DNA from: Liolophura sinensis
Taxonomy: Eukaryota; Mollusca; Polyplacophora; Chitonida; Chitonidae
Direction: 5' to 3'
Length of the DNA stretch: 64,000 nucleotides
NCBI RefSeq assembly: GCF_032854445.1
Contig: NC_088307.1
Coordinates: 16,070,017-16,134,016 of the forward strand
The position numbers and the translations under genes were made by a program. Shown in pieces: positions 1 to 12,100 of this stretch; positions within the stretch are counted from its first letter, which is position 1; the number at the start of each line of letters is the position of its first letter. Below the pieces are notes generated by a model, which saw only the letters and a program-made list of their open reading frames with translations, had not been told where the DNA came from and did not search any database.

Positions 1-1793
1 CGGCTCAGACAATGTCCCATCATACAATACGTTACACTTCATACCTCTGCGTGTACTAACGTATTACAAGACACATGTACTAAACACTACAATCTTCCCC
101 ATATGTGACAAGAAATAGGCCAGCATGACCTTGGTCATGTATCCACGCAAACCACATTGGTGAGAAGGCCCCCAATTATTCTGAGCAAGTAGGCTAATCA
201 CAGCGGCTTCAGACTGTTGTTGAAATATGTGGTAAATTTTTTTTTTTTACTTCTATGCTTGCAGTAACAATTTTGGGCATGTTGGGGGTGAAACCATGAG
301 AAATGTTTGGGGTAAACCAGCAAAAAAAAAAAAAGAAAAAAAACAACAAAAAACATGACTTAGAGCAACACCCTTTTTGTTCTGACGAGCTTTATATTTC
401 GTTCAATCAACATTTAATCTGGACTTAAGAGAAACACATCACATTTCTCATACCCCTCACCCGTATGGCTAACAGGCAACCCAGGGTTTAAGCAACAGCC
501 ATGGAAAAACAGCTGCGTTCTTGGATACAGAAATAACTTGTGCCTGATGGGTTAAAATGGATAACATTTCTGCACTTTCTCAAGGTAAGCAATTTTGCAT
601 ACTTCGAATTATGATATGTCAAAATAAAACAGTATACCTTTCAAACTTCATGTTGGAAACTTAATTGGTGCATATGCAGATTTGGTATAGTGTTGTTTTC
701 ATTGTTCATTCTCTACCTCAGGTTTAGTGTCACTTTTGAACACCAGTTTTGATACTATCGCAAACATTGATCACCTTGTAGCTGACTGGTTTCAATGCTG
801 ACAAAATTTACAACCTGCCTCACTGTACCATGACAAAGACACAATCATATGAAACCTTTCACAGTCACAGTACACCAACAATGGTCAAACAAGTATTTGA
901 CATGCATGTATCCCCAGGCACGGTCCGAATGAATCTTAAACAACGGTTAGCCTGAAATATGAAAGTGGGCGCCCAAACAGCCCTTCTTCCATTTATCCCA
1001 CACTGAAACAGTCAAAAACAAGGAGTTCATTATCAATTAATTTTCTCTTTTATCCACCCATTAAACGAGTCGACAGGCCACTGGCTGTAACCCTAGGATT
1101 CTGAATCCAGTGTGGCCAGCATATGAGACAATGGGCTCATTCAGATTAGATCAGCATTCAGTATGGCAGATACTGAGTTTGAATTTTCTAACAAGAACTT
1201 GCAGAAGATATTGTGATAAGCCTTGACAGCATTTCACAGTTTTACTTCGATATTCCTCTATTTAAAATCAGCAAGAGTTCTCAAATATCGCTACTGTTGC
1301 CAGATTAGCGACCTTATCTTATTTCACCTGCAACCAAGCACTTCTAGTTGTTTACTACTTGTCCACAGTTAGTTTTCTGCCTGATAATTTGATTTTGAAC
1401 AATATTTTGATGAACAAAAATTTTTGACACCTTCTCCGTTTGTACTTGACTTGCACCTGCCATTGTGTGTGTAAGGAGTGCTAACATTACAAAGATCATA
1501 CACTCAGAAACTCTTAATGATTTTGAATGGAATGACTTCTGGCTGGAATCGCATCTTGCCGTTCGCTTTTTCACAATATCTGCTGTAAGTTCTAGTGAGG
1601 AAATATGGACTAGGCAGATACTCTTCTCTTAACTGAGTATGTTTTGGGCCCTCTTCCACACAACATCATACCTAATTTTTTTTCTTGTACATGTCACTTT
1701 TTACAAAAAGTTTACAAAAAAAAAGAGTTGGAAGAAACATTACCCACAAAATTTTGAGAATGTGGTCCTTATTTTGTTTAGACCTTATATATA

Positions 1794-1841
<48 letters not shown>

Positions 1842-2199
1842 ATATACATATGCATATCCCACAAAGAGACTCGTTCATTATCACGTGCTGCAGGAAAGAA
1901 GTTTGCAGTAACAGTCTGGGAATGTTCTCAACCATTGGATAAGAACTGGTCAAGGTAAATTTTCTGAACAATACCATTATCTAACATGTAACCTTTCCAC
2001 ACGTTAATACTTACACTGCATGAATTACTCTCTACAATAGCTTGACATCACTTGCATGAAATACTCACTTGATCGTAAAGCCTCATGCCACACGTTTAGT
2101 CTTAACTCACACAAGAGAGTGAAACATTTTGTTTTAATGCAGTTTTATCACAAGTACTTCCCCAAGTTGTCTTGTTTCAATGTTGGGCTGAGAAAATAT
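1..2199. other. Intergenic DNA, no gene recognised
   Basis: I see no coding exon with convincing splice sites or family resemblance here. The stretch is AT-rich with homopolymer runs (poly-T near 237-249, A-rich 320-352). It contains a TA-dinucleotide tract. It may be downstream flank of SURF6 or belong to a gene lying outside the window. Confidence 0.5.
1786..1852. repeat. (TA)n microsatellite
   Basis: A nearly uninterrupted TA dinucleotide run, closed by TATG/TATA variants. Short open frames crossing it on both strands (Ile-Tyr repeats) are artefacts of the repeat. Confidence 0.9.
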
Positions 2200-2205
2200 T
2201 TTATT
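2200..2205 (-). promoter_or_regulatory. Candidate polyadenylation signal of SURF6
   Basis: TTTATT on the plus strand is AATAAA on the minus strand, about 330 nt downstream of the SURF6 stop codon. It is the best placed canonical hexamer seen. Cleavage would fall near 2180. Position is inferred. Confidence 0.45.
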
Positions 2206-2535
2206 TGATGTTTTGTTTGATTTAGGTGCGACTGCAAGTTTATTGTAAAGCATCTCAGACTGAAGTACTTAATTCTCCAGTGCGACCACTCATGTCCTCC
2301 CCGAGAACAAAACTTCACAAAAACTACCTCTGCTTGTTTCTATGTTTCTAAAAACAATTTCAATGGACAAAATAACCACTTAAAAGATGATGAAAGTTTA
2401 TGTTATTTATGTAAAAATGCATTAACATTTCATTAATGTCATTGTTTAAATGACCCACCTGAGATTACTCAATCAATCACAAATTCCTAATAAAGATGTA
2501 CAAAACATTAAGCAACATATTTTTCATGTAATTTC

Positions 2536-5500
2536 TTAGAAGCCTGGAATTATGCGGCCTTTTTTCACCGCCTTTTTCAGTTTGTTTTTCTGTTTTGTCT
2601 GTTTTCTAGAGTCAATATTTTTCTGGCGTTTTTCCTGACGCTCTTTCTTCTTCTGCTCTGTTTTCTCCTCTCGGAATTTCCATGACTTCGCAGACTTTTC
2701 TTTACGTTTTTCTTTCCTCTTTAATGCTTTCTTTAACAATTCTGGGTCATCTTTAATTTTAACACCCTCAGCCTTGCCAATGGCCATTTGCCATGCAGAC
2801 TTTTTCTGCAGTTCCCTAGCAGCTAGAACGTTCGTTTCCTGTAATTTTTTAACTTTCTCCTTACGTTTTTCCAGATTGTCCAGAATTTTTTTATAGTCTT
2901 TTCCTGTAAGATCAGCCATTGGCGTTTTGGTTTTCTCACCAGTGTCAGAAAAGTCAAATTTGCTGAACACTATTTTCCCTTCTTTGTTATAAACCGGATT
3001 AACAGGGGAGGTAATTTCTCCGTTTGGCAAAACATTCCTAGAGTTGTCTCCCTTAACAGGATTCAATTTCTCCTTTTTCGCCCTCATTTTCTGCTTTAGC
3101 TTGCTTGCTTTCCTCTTCAGTTTTTTCTGTTCAATCCATTCTTCTGGACTTCTATGTCCTCTTTTCCCTGCAGAACAGAATGACAAAAACTATGTATATA
3201 CTGCTATATACTGTTTTGCATGTGAAGCAATTTTTGCTAACATTTAGTTTGCAAAAATATGAAACTTCGCATCTGAAGACACCTGGAAAATCACTTGACA
3301 CTGGGTTATTTATAGTGTGTCTCACTAATGTTTGTGCTCAATAGGCAAATATGTTATCAGCTTGGTGCCAACTGATTTTGAACAGAATTTTAAAGCCTGT
3401 CAATGTATCAATGATATATACAGAAAGCGCTTAATAAGCACAAATTAATTCCAGATTTTTCGTCCACTAAAGACTTACAAGATTATTCACCAATCAAAAC
3501 TTCAGATTTTGACCTTTAACTTATGACCTCTCAATGGTGAATGCACCGATGATACAAAGCATGTTTTGTATTAATGACTTAATCACCTAAGTGAAATATA
3601 AAAATTCTTGGTTTTCAATCAATTAATCAATTGTTTTCAATCAATTCAATCAATTGTAGATGGCCACCAAAATTATTCCCCAATGGGGTTCAAATTTTAT
3701 AGGCTAAGACTTTTTTACTTCTATGTTCGTATCTGTGACACACATGTAATTTTAGTTTGCCTACATACTTTTTCTTTAGACATTAATGCAGAAGGAAAGT
3801 GTGCCAGATGGAAAGGCAGAGATATATACCTGACACCATCAATGCATCCCAGCAAGAAGTCAACAGGTAATAAATACAGTGGAGTATAGCTGCATGATAG
3901 TTTGCTAAATGTAAAAAGATGGGGTAGGACATTCTTGACATTAGCTTGGTACTTCTCACCAGTGCACTAAATTTATTTATTTATTTATTTGATTGCTGTT
4001 TTACACCGTACTCAAGAATATTTCACTTATACAAGCATTACACCAGCATTATGGTGGGAGAAAACCAGGCATAGCCCAGGGGAAACCCACAACCATCCGC
4101 ATGTTGCTGCCAGACCTTCCCACCAGCGAGCTAAAAAAATCCGCACTCCCCAAAAGCCCCTTTGTCCAGTACCTGAAACCTCTGGATCCACATATTTTGT
4201 ACTAAAATGCTGTACTTACCGTCCCACGAATAGTTCAAACCACCGCTTTTGATGTCATGATACATGCAGACTTTTGCTTCACATAGATTACCTTTCAACT
4301 CTTCAATCCTTCTGAGAAGTCTCTCTCTAAGCTCCTCCTTGCTGGGCACCTCTTTCAGAGTCTCAGACCTTCCTTTGTCAGACTTCTTGGTTTTCTTCTT
4401 CTTTGACTTTACACGCATTCCTACATGAATCAGAACAAAATACAAAAATCAAATTTATTTATTTATTTATTTGATTTATTTGATTAATGTTTTACACCAT
4501 ACTCAAGAATATTTCACTTACACGGCCGCAGCCAGCATTATGGTGGGAGGAAACCGGCAGAGCCTGGCGGAAACCCACAACCATCCGCAGGTTTCTGGCA
4601 GACCTTCCCACGTAGCTTCACGCCGGAGAGGAAGCCAGCATGAGCTGGACTTGCACCAGCTGGTAACTAAAGGTTACCTTAGGCTATGATTAATAATATA
4701 TTTGTTGGGCGTACGATGACCAACCTTCCAACAATGGTTCTACTCTAAAATTTCCACTGGAACTTTCATGGAAAATTTTTTATTCTTCTCTCCACGTTAA
4801 TTTCTAATAATAAACTCCCAGTCCAGCAAAATTACAAGTCATCAGTAAGTAAAGGTTTGGTATATGCTTTTTTAAAGTTAGTAGATAAAAAAGTTGATTT
4901 TGTTTTACTGCATTTTTTTTTAGTGTTTTTGTCCACTTTGAGATTTGCCACAAAACTTTTTTGCACTTGGTATTTTCTATCGTTAAGAACCTTAATATCA
5001 TAAGTAGACATTTGAGTTCATTAGCCATATAGTCAAAAATGGAGGCACCGACCGAAGCGCCAAAACACTGCATAGAAAAGCATACGAATAACACGAATGA
5101 GTTATGGAACGGCAGCCCAATACCACACCGCATATGGCTAAGATCATAGATACTATTTTTATTACTGCAAAATTCTCACTAAGTCATTTCATCTTGTTTA
5201 GAAAATAAATGTAGACTGACAGAATCTATGTATTGATGGTCTCTCTCAATTGATAATTGTGGATCACAGTGTGCCGCACTGGTATAAGTTTACTGCATTT
5301 GATAAATATAAAATACCAGTATATAAATTAAAGCCTTTCTGTGCAGAAAAGGGATCTGAACTAAAAAAAAAAACTTTTTTTGGTCTTTAAAGCCAGTATT
5401 TCAAATGCTCAGCTGTCATCAGCCCAACTGCCATGTTTTTATCTGGTTGAGTCAAACACCACATGAGCACAAAGAAGTGCTCCAAAATGTTGTTTAAACA

Positions 5501-6699
5501 TATCTTGTTATGTTGAAAGCTTCATAAAGATCAAATTAACTAAGTATAGTGCCAATAACGCACGTATCTTGCAGCGGTATTAGAGCCAAGCACTTTGGCT
5601 AGCGGTCGTTTTGACCTGATCCCTGCCGAAATATAGACCTAGGGCTTTTCAGTGCCCTGAAGTTATAGCAAATAACAAGAAAAAAAAGTACTCGGCAATA
5701 CTGTAACTGACTTTATGTTCAATAACATGTTCAAGTAAGTCTTTTGCACGAACAATCATGGCGAAATCCAACAATCGGCTATTCAAGGCTTAAAATCCAT
5801 AACCAATTTTCTCATTAATTGGACCACTCAGCCAATTGAAAAGATGAATTACATATTAAAATGGAAGAAAATCATGTCTAACTGAAATAAGACATTTTTA
5901 ACAATTAAGAAATCTTATTTACCACTTTCATTCACCACCTTTGTAAATGAGATGATACATACCTTCTGGGTCAGCTGTAGTTTTGTTATCTAACTCATCC
6001 TGAAGTTGGGTCACAGTTTTACCCTCCATCGGGTCAACAAGTTTCCCTCTCCTTTCATCACGTCTAGCATTTCGCTTTTTTTTCTTTGGCTTGTTCCCTG
6101 AAGAAAGAATATGTAAAAGGGATCCTTTCATAAGTAACTTGAGTTCTGTCTATTTTGTGATTCCCTGCCACCATAGATATATACATTTGAGGAAGTATAG
6201 ATTTGGAAGGCCAAAGAGACACTTGAGTCACAATGACCTCTTCTCCAAACCTGTGTGAATTTCCTTTTAATCATGCTAATGTGTTCAAAAATACACAGTG
6301 GACAAAAAAACTGACAATTATGCAAATTACGTGGATTAATATGCACAGGTCAAATGAGTCCAAATGATTATCTCCGCAAAACTTCAAGAATTTCCTTTCA
6401 GTAGCTTCAGAGATATGGTGAAAACAAAGACTGGAGAGACAGACACACACAGAGCCATGACATTACCCTTCAGCCTTATGGCGTCAAAGAGTAAAAACTG
6501 AAATCTTGTCCAGTATCATTTGTGATTATTAACACAAACAGAACAGTGAGTATTTACCTTCATCATCTGTGCCAACTTCACCTCTTATCTCGTCCTTAGT
6601 CTCCTGATCGAAGTACACATGTACAGGAATCCTATCCACCAGGCGCTTGAAAAAGTCATTGTCCTCCTTAATTCGAGAGCTCAGCCCCGCCTCATCCAT
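2536..6699 (-). CDS. SURF6: Surfeit locus protein 6 (SURF6), nucleolar ribosome-biogenesis factor
   Basis: Four coding exons on the minus strand: 6699-6558, 6097-5963, 4420-4292 and 3167-2536. All introns are GT-AG and interrupt codons after base 1, and the joined frame encodes 345 aa (human about 361). The protein is very basic, with Lys/Arg clusters in exons 2 and 3 (KPKKKKRNARRDERR, KSKKKKTKK). It ends in the long charged SURF6 domain at about residues 110-340, with SKEELRERLLRRIEELKG, KRGHRSPEEW, KKSAWQMAIGKAEGVK and LKRKEKRKEKSAKSW. SURF6 family members bind nucleic acid in the nucleolus and act in rRNA processing. The start ATG at 6699 follows an acceptor-like CAG at 6726-6724 and has an in-frame TAA at 6714-6712, so it is probably the initiator. 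An upstream non-coding exon must exist but I could not place it. Introns carry SINEs. Confidence 0.93.
3971..4129 (-). mobile_element. SINE family A, 5'-truncated, SURF6 intron 3
   Basis: The unit runs in minus orientation: an (ATTT)n tail, then the conserved block TACACCGTACTCAAGAATAT, then the GGTGGGAG and CCATCCGC segments. It stops before the tRNA-like head. It lies between SURF6 exons 3 and 4, about 160 nt from the donor of exon 3. Confidence 0.85.
4454..4662 (-). mobile_element. SINE family A, 5'-truncated, SURF6 intron 2
   Basis: Minus-oriented copy with an (ATTT)n tail and the core through AGGAAGCCAGCATGAGCTGG. The tRNA-like head is missing. The tail starts about 35 nt from the acceptor of SURF6 exon 3. 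Several point differences mark it as an older copy. Confidence 0.85.
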
Positions 6700-6949
6700 C
6701 TCCCGATTGTCTTATAGCCAACGCTGACAAATTCAGGAATAAAAACACCAAAATTTATAAATGAGTAATCAACAACTCTTTGAGACAATCCTAGAAGAAG
6801 GACATTAAGAAAATTTTAACAGTTATGGCTCTTTAGTAAACAGGGTTGAAATGTATGTCACACTGACGGTTATTCTGCATCTTTGAAGATGTCAGAGTGC
6901 TACGGCTGAGGTTAACAGTCCAGGTGTTATTAAAACTGAGAATATGGCG

Positions 6950-7130
6950 TGATACAAGTGACCTTCATGTACAATTCACAAAAATTGTGAGCAGCATAGG
7001 CCTACACATGTGGCAGTATATAAGTGACCTTCATGTACAACTCACAAAGTTGTGAGCAGCATAGGCCTACACATGTGGCAGTATATAAGTGACCTTCATG
7101 TACAACTCACAAAGCTGCGAGCAGCAAAAG
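6950..7130. repeat. 65-bp tandem repeat, about 2.8 copies
   Basis: Repeats start with AGTGACCTTCATGTAC at 6957, 7023 and 7088, a period of 65-66 bp. Each unit contains CTCACAAAGTTGTGAG or a variant, which forms a small perfect hairpin in the middle copy. Confidence 0.85.
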
Positions 7131-7175
7131 CTCTCGTGAGAGTCAGGCATGGGAAATTGGGAGTCAGGAGTGACA

Positions 7176-7513
7176 GATTACATTAGCCCAAAGCCAAGCT
7201 GGTGGATGTTCCAACCGTAACGCCCAGCCTCGGTCATATAGACTTCCTTGCGGCCAATTTCACTACAAAAATGGCTAGAACCCAACCTTATTTTTGCTAT
7301 CCACTGATTCCCTAAACGCCCGAAATGTAATGTCAAAGCCAGCATTGGTAAACCGTCTTTCAAAAGTGATCCAGCAGCATAAACTTTTGAATCAGACAAC
7401 TCAATGTCTGCCATGTTTATCCTACCCAACATTCTCTTTACGAATTCCATGCCCTGTAAACAGAATGTTGGGTGAGATAAAATTTTCATGGCCCATCACC
7501 CTGCCCGAAGATG

Positions 7514-7545
<32 letters not shown>

Positions 7546-7795
7546 ACAAGGCAGACTTTGGTTTGAGTTGTCCGATTCAAAAGTTTAAATGGCTGGATTA
7601 CTTTTGAAAGATGGCTTACCAGTGCTGGCTTTCACATACTACATTTAGGGTGCTTTGAGGAATCGGCAGACAGCAAAAATAAGGTAGGGTTGAAGGCGGG
7701 TTTTTTTCAATGAAATTGTCCGCATGGAAGTCTATGTGACCAAAGCTGGGCATTACAGTAGGAACATCTGGCTTAGCTTTGGGCAACGATTACAT
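7176..7795. mobile_element. Foldback element with about 240-bp inverted arms and 8-bp target duplication
   Basis: Left arm 7184 to about 7425 and right arm about 7545-7787 are inverted copies, clearly alignable along their length (about three quarters identical by eye). The loop contains a poly-A run (about 7515-7541). The termini are inverted (TAGCCCAAAGCCAAGC against GTTGCCCAAAGCTAAGCC). GATTACAT flanks both ends (7176-7183 and 7788-7795), consistent with a transposon insertion that makes 8-bp duplications, as hAT elements do. No transposase is encoded. The ~100-codon open frame in the left arm is not supported as a gene. Confidence 0.75.
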
Positions 7796-8004
7796 GAGCA
7801 CAACTGCTGAAGACATGCATGTATGTATGTATGCTTGGGGTTTTATGTCGTAATTTCAATTTCAATTATATGATAACGAAAAAGATGTTTTGGCCCATAT
7901 GTCGCTCCCCAAGTAGGCCTATCTATGTAAACATCGTCTAGCACATGTCAATAGGGGACAGTTTTTTCATTCCAATAAGTAGGCCTAATGTTTATACCAT
8001 AAAA

Positions 8005-8306
8005 CCACATTACTTGAGATTTTTTTTTTTTTTTTTTTTTTTGATTGGTGTTTTACACCGTACTCAAGAATATTTCACTTATACAACGGCGGTCAGCATT
8101 ATGGTGGGCGGAAACCGGGCACAGCCCGGGGGAAACCCACGACCATCCGCAGGTTGCTGACAGACCTTCCCACGTACGGCCGGAGAGGAAGGCAGCATGA
8201 GCTGGTCTTGAACTCACAGCGACCGCATTGGTGAGAGGCTTCTGGGTCATTACGCTGCGCTAGCGCGCTAACCGATTGAGCCACGGAGGCCCCACATTAC
8301 TTGAGA
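8005..8306 (-). mobile_element. Full-length SINE family A with 15-bp target-site duplication
   Basis: A complete minus-oriented copy, 8020-8291, is flanked by CCACATTACTTGAGA at 8005-8019 and 8292-8306. From its 5' end it has a tRNA-like head with A box TGGCTCAATCG and B box GAGTTCAAGACC, a conserved core (CCATCCGCAGGTTGCTGACA on the plus strand) and a terminal segment ending in AAAACACCAATC followed by an A-rich tail (poly-T on the plus strand). This is the reference copy for recognising the truncated ones. The long clean duplication indicates target-primed reverse transcription by a LINE partner. Confidence 0.93.
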
Positions 8307-9194
8307 GCATGATACTTTAGTTTCTAAATTCACGTACTGGTAGTTTTCAACGTGAAGAGAGATATACAGTATTTAGAGCAAAGCTTTAGAGCTGTGTGGC
8401 TTTGCAAGGATTGAATAGATTGAGGTCTCTATATTGCTGGTAGATGATTTTGTTTATCTGGTTTCACATTTAATTCTTACACCAATTTTATAGACCGTTT
8501 TCTCGTAAGCCACGTTGCCTTATAGCCTTTTGTCCAAAACATCGTAATTTCAGAAAACGTTGAGGGAAAATAGACCCACGAACGTCGAAGAAGTCAAAAT
8601 GTGCATAGGTTTTCCCCACGGGCGTAGAGGTTGTGTCGCCTGTTTAAAATATTTTTCCTTAATTTTACTGTCTTTAAATACCTTCAATTGAAGAGCAGAA
8701 TATCCAGCCTCCTGCATGATAACAGTACTCTTCTGTAATGAACCACAGGAAAATGCTCCCAGAAACTTAACAACAGTCAAAATCTTTAAATTTCATAACG
8801 TAAGGAAACGTGCACGTGTTCAACACTACTTCCATTTTGTGATTCGTGATACAATGCTTACCTTTGGTTTCGTACTTATACCAGTACATGAATTCGACAG
8901 TCGAAATCATAACAAAGCGATTAAAACAAATTTGGTACGCACAATATACTATTACAAGACGCCAATAGTTTTCGTTTTAAGTACTGTTCACGAGAAGAAA
9001 GGAAATGGTGAGATACGCTGATGCGGCTACTAAAAGCGAACATAGCTCTACTGTAGCAAACGCATGCCGATCGAGGGAAGTCCAACATTGAAAACAACGA
9101 AGAATTACAATTTGTATCACACAAGGAAACCTTTTCGTGTACACAGATTGTTCCGACGAATATAACAGCTAAAGTGCAAAGTGAAACACAGGCA

Positions 9195-12100
9195 ATGTCA
9201 AATATCGAGGAGGTAGGCTGATAAACTGCGGACGTAACCCTTAATGTGGCTATTGTCAGACTTTCACTTTCTCTAAGTATGACCTCATGGGGTGCATAAG
9301 CCCCAGATGGCTACTTTAAATCCTTCCTTTATATTGGGCTGGCAGAGTATCGCAGTCACAAGGGAAACCAGTGATAAACCATTCACCGATTCACGCCATG
9401 TCCGACAAGTTCTTACCAAACAATGGCTCCAGTCCAAAACTTGGCTCTTACCTCTCTAAACTCGCTTGCACATGCAACATCTCACATATATTCCACTTGG
9501 TAAGAACACACGAGACCCAAATTCACCTCACAGGCATCGCTAAAGCAGCAGCCATTTTGCCTCTGCCACAGTTACGGGTCTTGAAAGGCACCAATGTGGT
9601 CGCTGTGAGTTCAAGTCCAGCCAATGCTGGCTTCCTCTCCAGCCATACGTGGGAAGGTTTGCCAGCAACCTGCGGATGGTCGTGGGTTTCCCCTGGGCTG
9701 TGCCCGGTTTCCTCCCACCATAATGCTGGCCGCCATTGTATAAGTGAAATATTCTTGAGTACGGCGTAAAACACCAATCAAATAAATAAATAAATAAACT
9801 TGAAAAGAAAACTAGAGCCTTATGGCCGCCTTGCATAGAAATGGTCAGCTGTGTAGCGAATACGGGGCTGGTGTGCCATTACCGAATTGAATATACCTGG
9901 GATGTTGCGTGTGCGGACAAGTTGATAGGTAAGAGCTAAACTTGACACCGGTTGTGGACTGCAGCCATTGTTTGGAAAAGGACGTGGCAGACATGTTGTG
10001 AATCTGTATGGTTTACCATTGCAGGGTTCCCCCTGTGGCTATATAAAGCCGAATATAAAGAGAGGAAGTAGCCACCTGGGGCTAAGAGGACTTCATGTAT
10101 GATACAGTGACGCCCATGGCGATCATATTTCATGGCTAATTTCTTGCTAATTTTCTTGCTAATAATGGAAATTTTATAAACACAATGGCATTACTACAAG
10201 AATTTGACTCTGACATAATGATGTTTTATCAACTTGAAAATATAACATTAAATAAGTGCATGTTTACAATATCACATAAGCATAATCGAGAGCATCTAAA
10301 GAATGTACGTATAATTTCCCTGTGTTTTAGCTGCGAAAAGATGTGGCGGAGTTTCAAAGGCTTTTAGGCGAAGCCAGTCGGAAACGAGTCACAGATGCCT
10401 TATCACTAGAAATAAGAAGACTGGAAACAGAAATTTTGAGCAGAGAAGAGAAGGAACGAGCAGCGGGGGCGTCAAAAGGATCAGGAGATGGAAGCGAGGC
10501 TGCTAATCAGAAAAGCAAAGCGACAGCCTCAGCAAAACGTGTCTACACAAAACAGCTGGATTCTTATGGTAAAAAATAAAAACAAGCGCAAACTGACAAT
10601 CACTGTGGCATCTAATCCATCAGGGTAAACACACTATGTTAAAATTCCAGCTGACATACATTGGGACACAGTGTCTCGATAAATGTCAGAGTTGTCAAAA
10701 AATTTAATCTACAGATCAGCCAAAGGCCATACAGAGCAACTTTAATATAGAGCTGTTTGTAATAGCTAAAATTTTAGATGCATTAGTTCGCTTTGTAACA
10801 TAGTTAACCATGGAATTCTCCAAATTTACAAAAGTCAAACATACACTTAGTAAAAATAAATAATTAATTCATGTGTTCACATGGGTGTTCGGGTTCAAAC
10901 CTGGATCAGGTCATAATGACTTAAAAAAAATGGCACTTGTTGTTACCTCGCATGGCACTCAGCACTGAGAATTTAGAACAAGGAAACAGGACTAGTTGGC
11001 CCTGTGTCAGTATAATGGTGGAGTGTCATGCCTGGTGTCTGGCATAATACTTTAGTGACAGCAGCACTTATGTGACACGACCACGTTTTGCCACAAGAAG
11101 ACACTCTATATGCACACACGCCTATTGAATCCTTGATGTGATATGACTGAAAATTTCTAAGTATGACATTAAACCCCAAGCTCACCTACATACTTATACA
11201 TGGGTGTCTGTTCACTGTGTGCAGGTTGGGATCAGTCTGAAAAGTTTATGAAGATTTATGTGACAGCTGAGGGTGTGGAAAATGTACCCAAGGAAAAAGT
11301 TCACTGTGACTTTGCCAAAGAGTAAGTATCTTCAAATTGTATGTGTACATGAGGTGAGAGTGTCATCAAAATGTACACAAGTGGATCACAGTACCGTCTG
11401 AATGTACGTACATGTGGGTCAGAGTACCATCTGAATGTACGTACATGTGGGTCAGAGTACCGTCTGAATGTACGTACATGTGGGTCAGAGTACCATCTGA
11501 ATGTACGTACATGTGGGTCACAGTACCATCAGAATGTACGTACATGTGGGTCACAGTATCATCTGAATTAACGTACATGTGGGTCACAGTACCATCAGAA
11601 TGTACGTACATGTGGGTCACAGTATCATCTGAATTAACGTACATGTGGGTCACAGTATGATCAGAATGTATGTACAGATGGGTCACAGTATCATCAGAAT
11701 ATACGTACATGTGGGTCACAGTATCATTACAATGTATGTACATGTGGGTCACAGTATCATCAGAATGTATGTACAGATGGGTCACAGTATCATCAGAATG
11801 TACATCCATGTGGGTCACAGTATCATCTGAATGTACGTGTATGTGGGTCACAGTATGATCAGAATGTACGTCCATGTGGGTCACAGTATCATCTGAATGT
11901 ACATCCATGTGGGTCACAGTATCATCTGAATGTACGTATATGTGGGTCACAGTATGATCAGAATGTATGTACATGTTGGTCACAGTATCATCAGAATGTA
12001 TGTACTTGTGGGTCACAGTATCATCAGAATGTACGTCCATGTGGGTCACAGTATGATCAGAATGTATGTACATGTTGGTCACAGTATCATCAGAATGTAC

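Larger units (their letters stand above)
6724..9194. other. Divergent 5' region between SURF6 and CACYBP
   Basis: About 2.5 kb separates the two translation starts. It holds a 65-bp tandem repeat (6950-7130), a long foldback element (7176-7795), a SINE-tail fragment (about 7812-7880) and a full-length SINE (8020-8291). The remaining single-copy DNA at 8307-9194 is the likely location of the CACYBP promoter and of the SURF6 first non-coding exon. I could not identify a TATA box or a defined transcription start. Confidence 0.5.

Noticed and set aside
1344..1574. 76-codon minus-strand frame with a hydrophobic stretch
   Set aside because: No homology recognised, no supporting splice sites; length is within chance expectation for this composition.
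7178..7489. Open frame of about 100 codons on minus
   Set aside because: It is the left arm and loop of a foldback element; the right arm does not preserve it.
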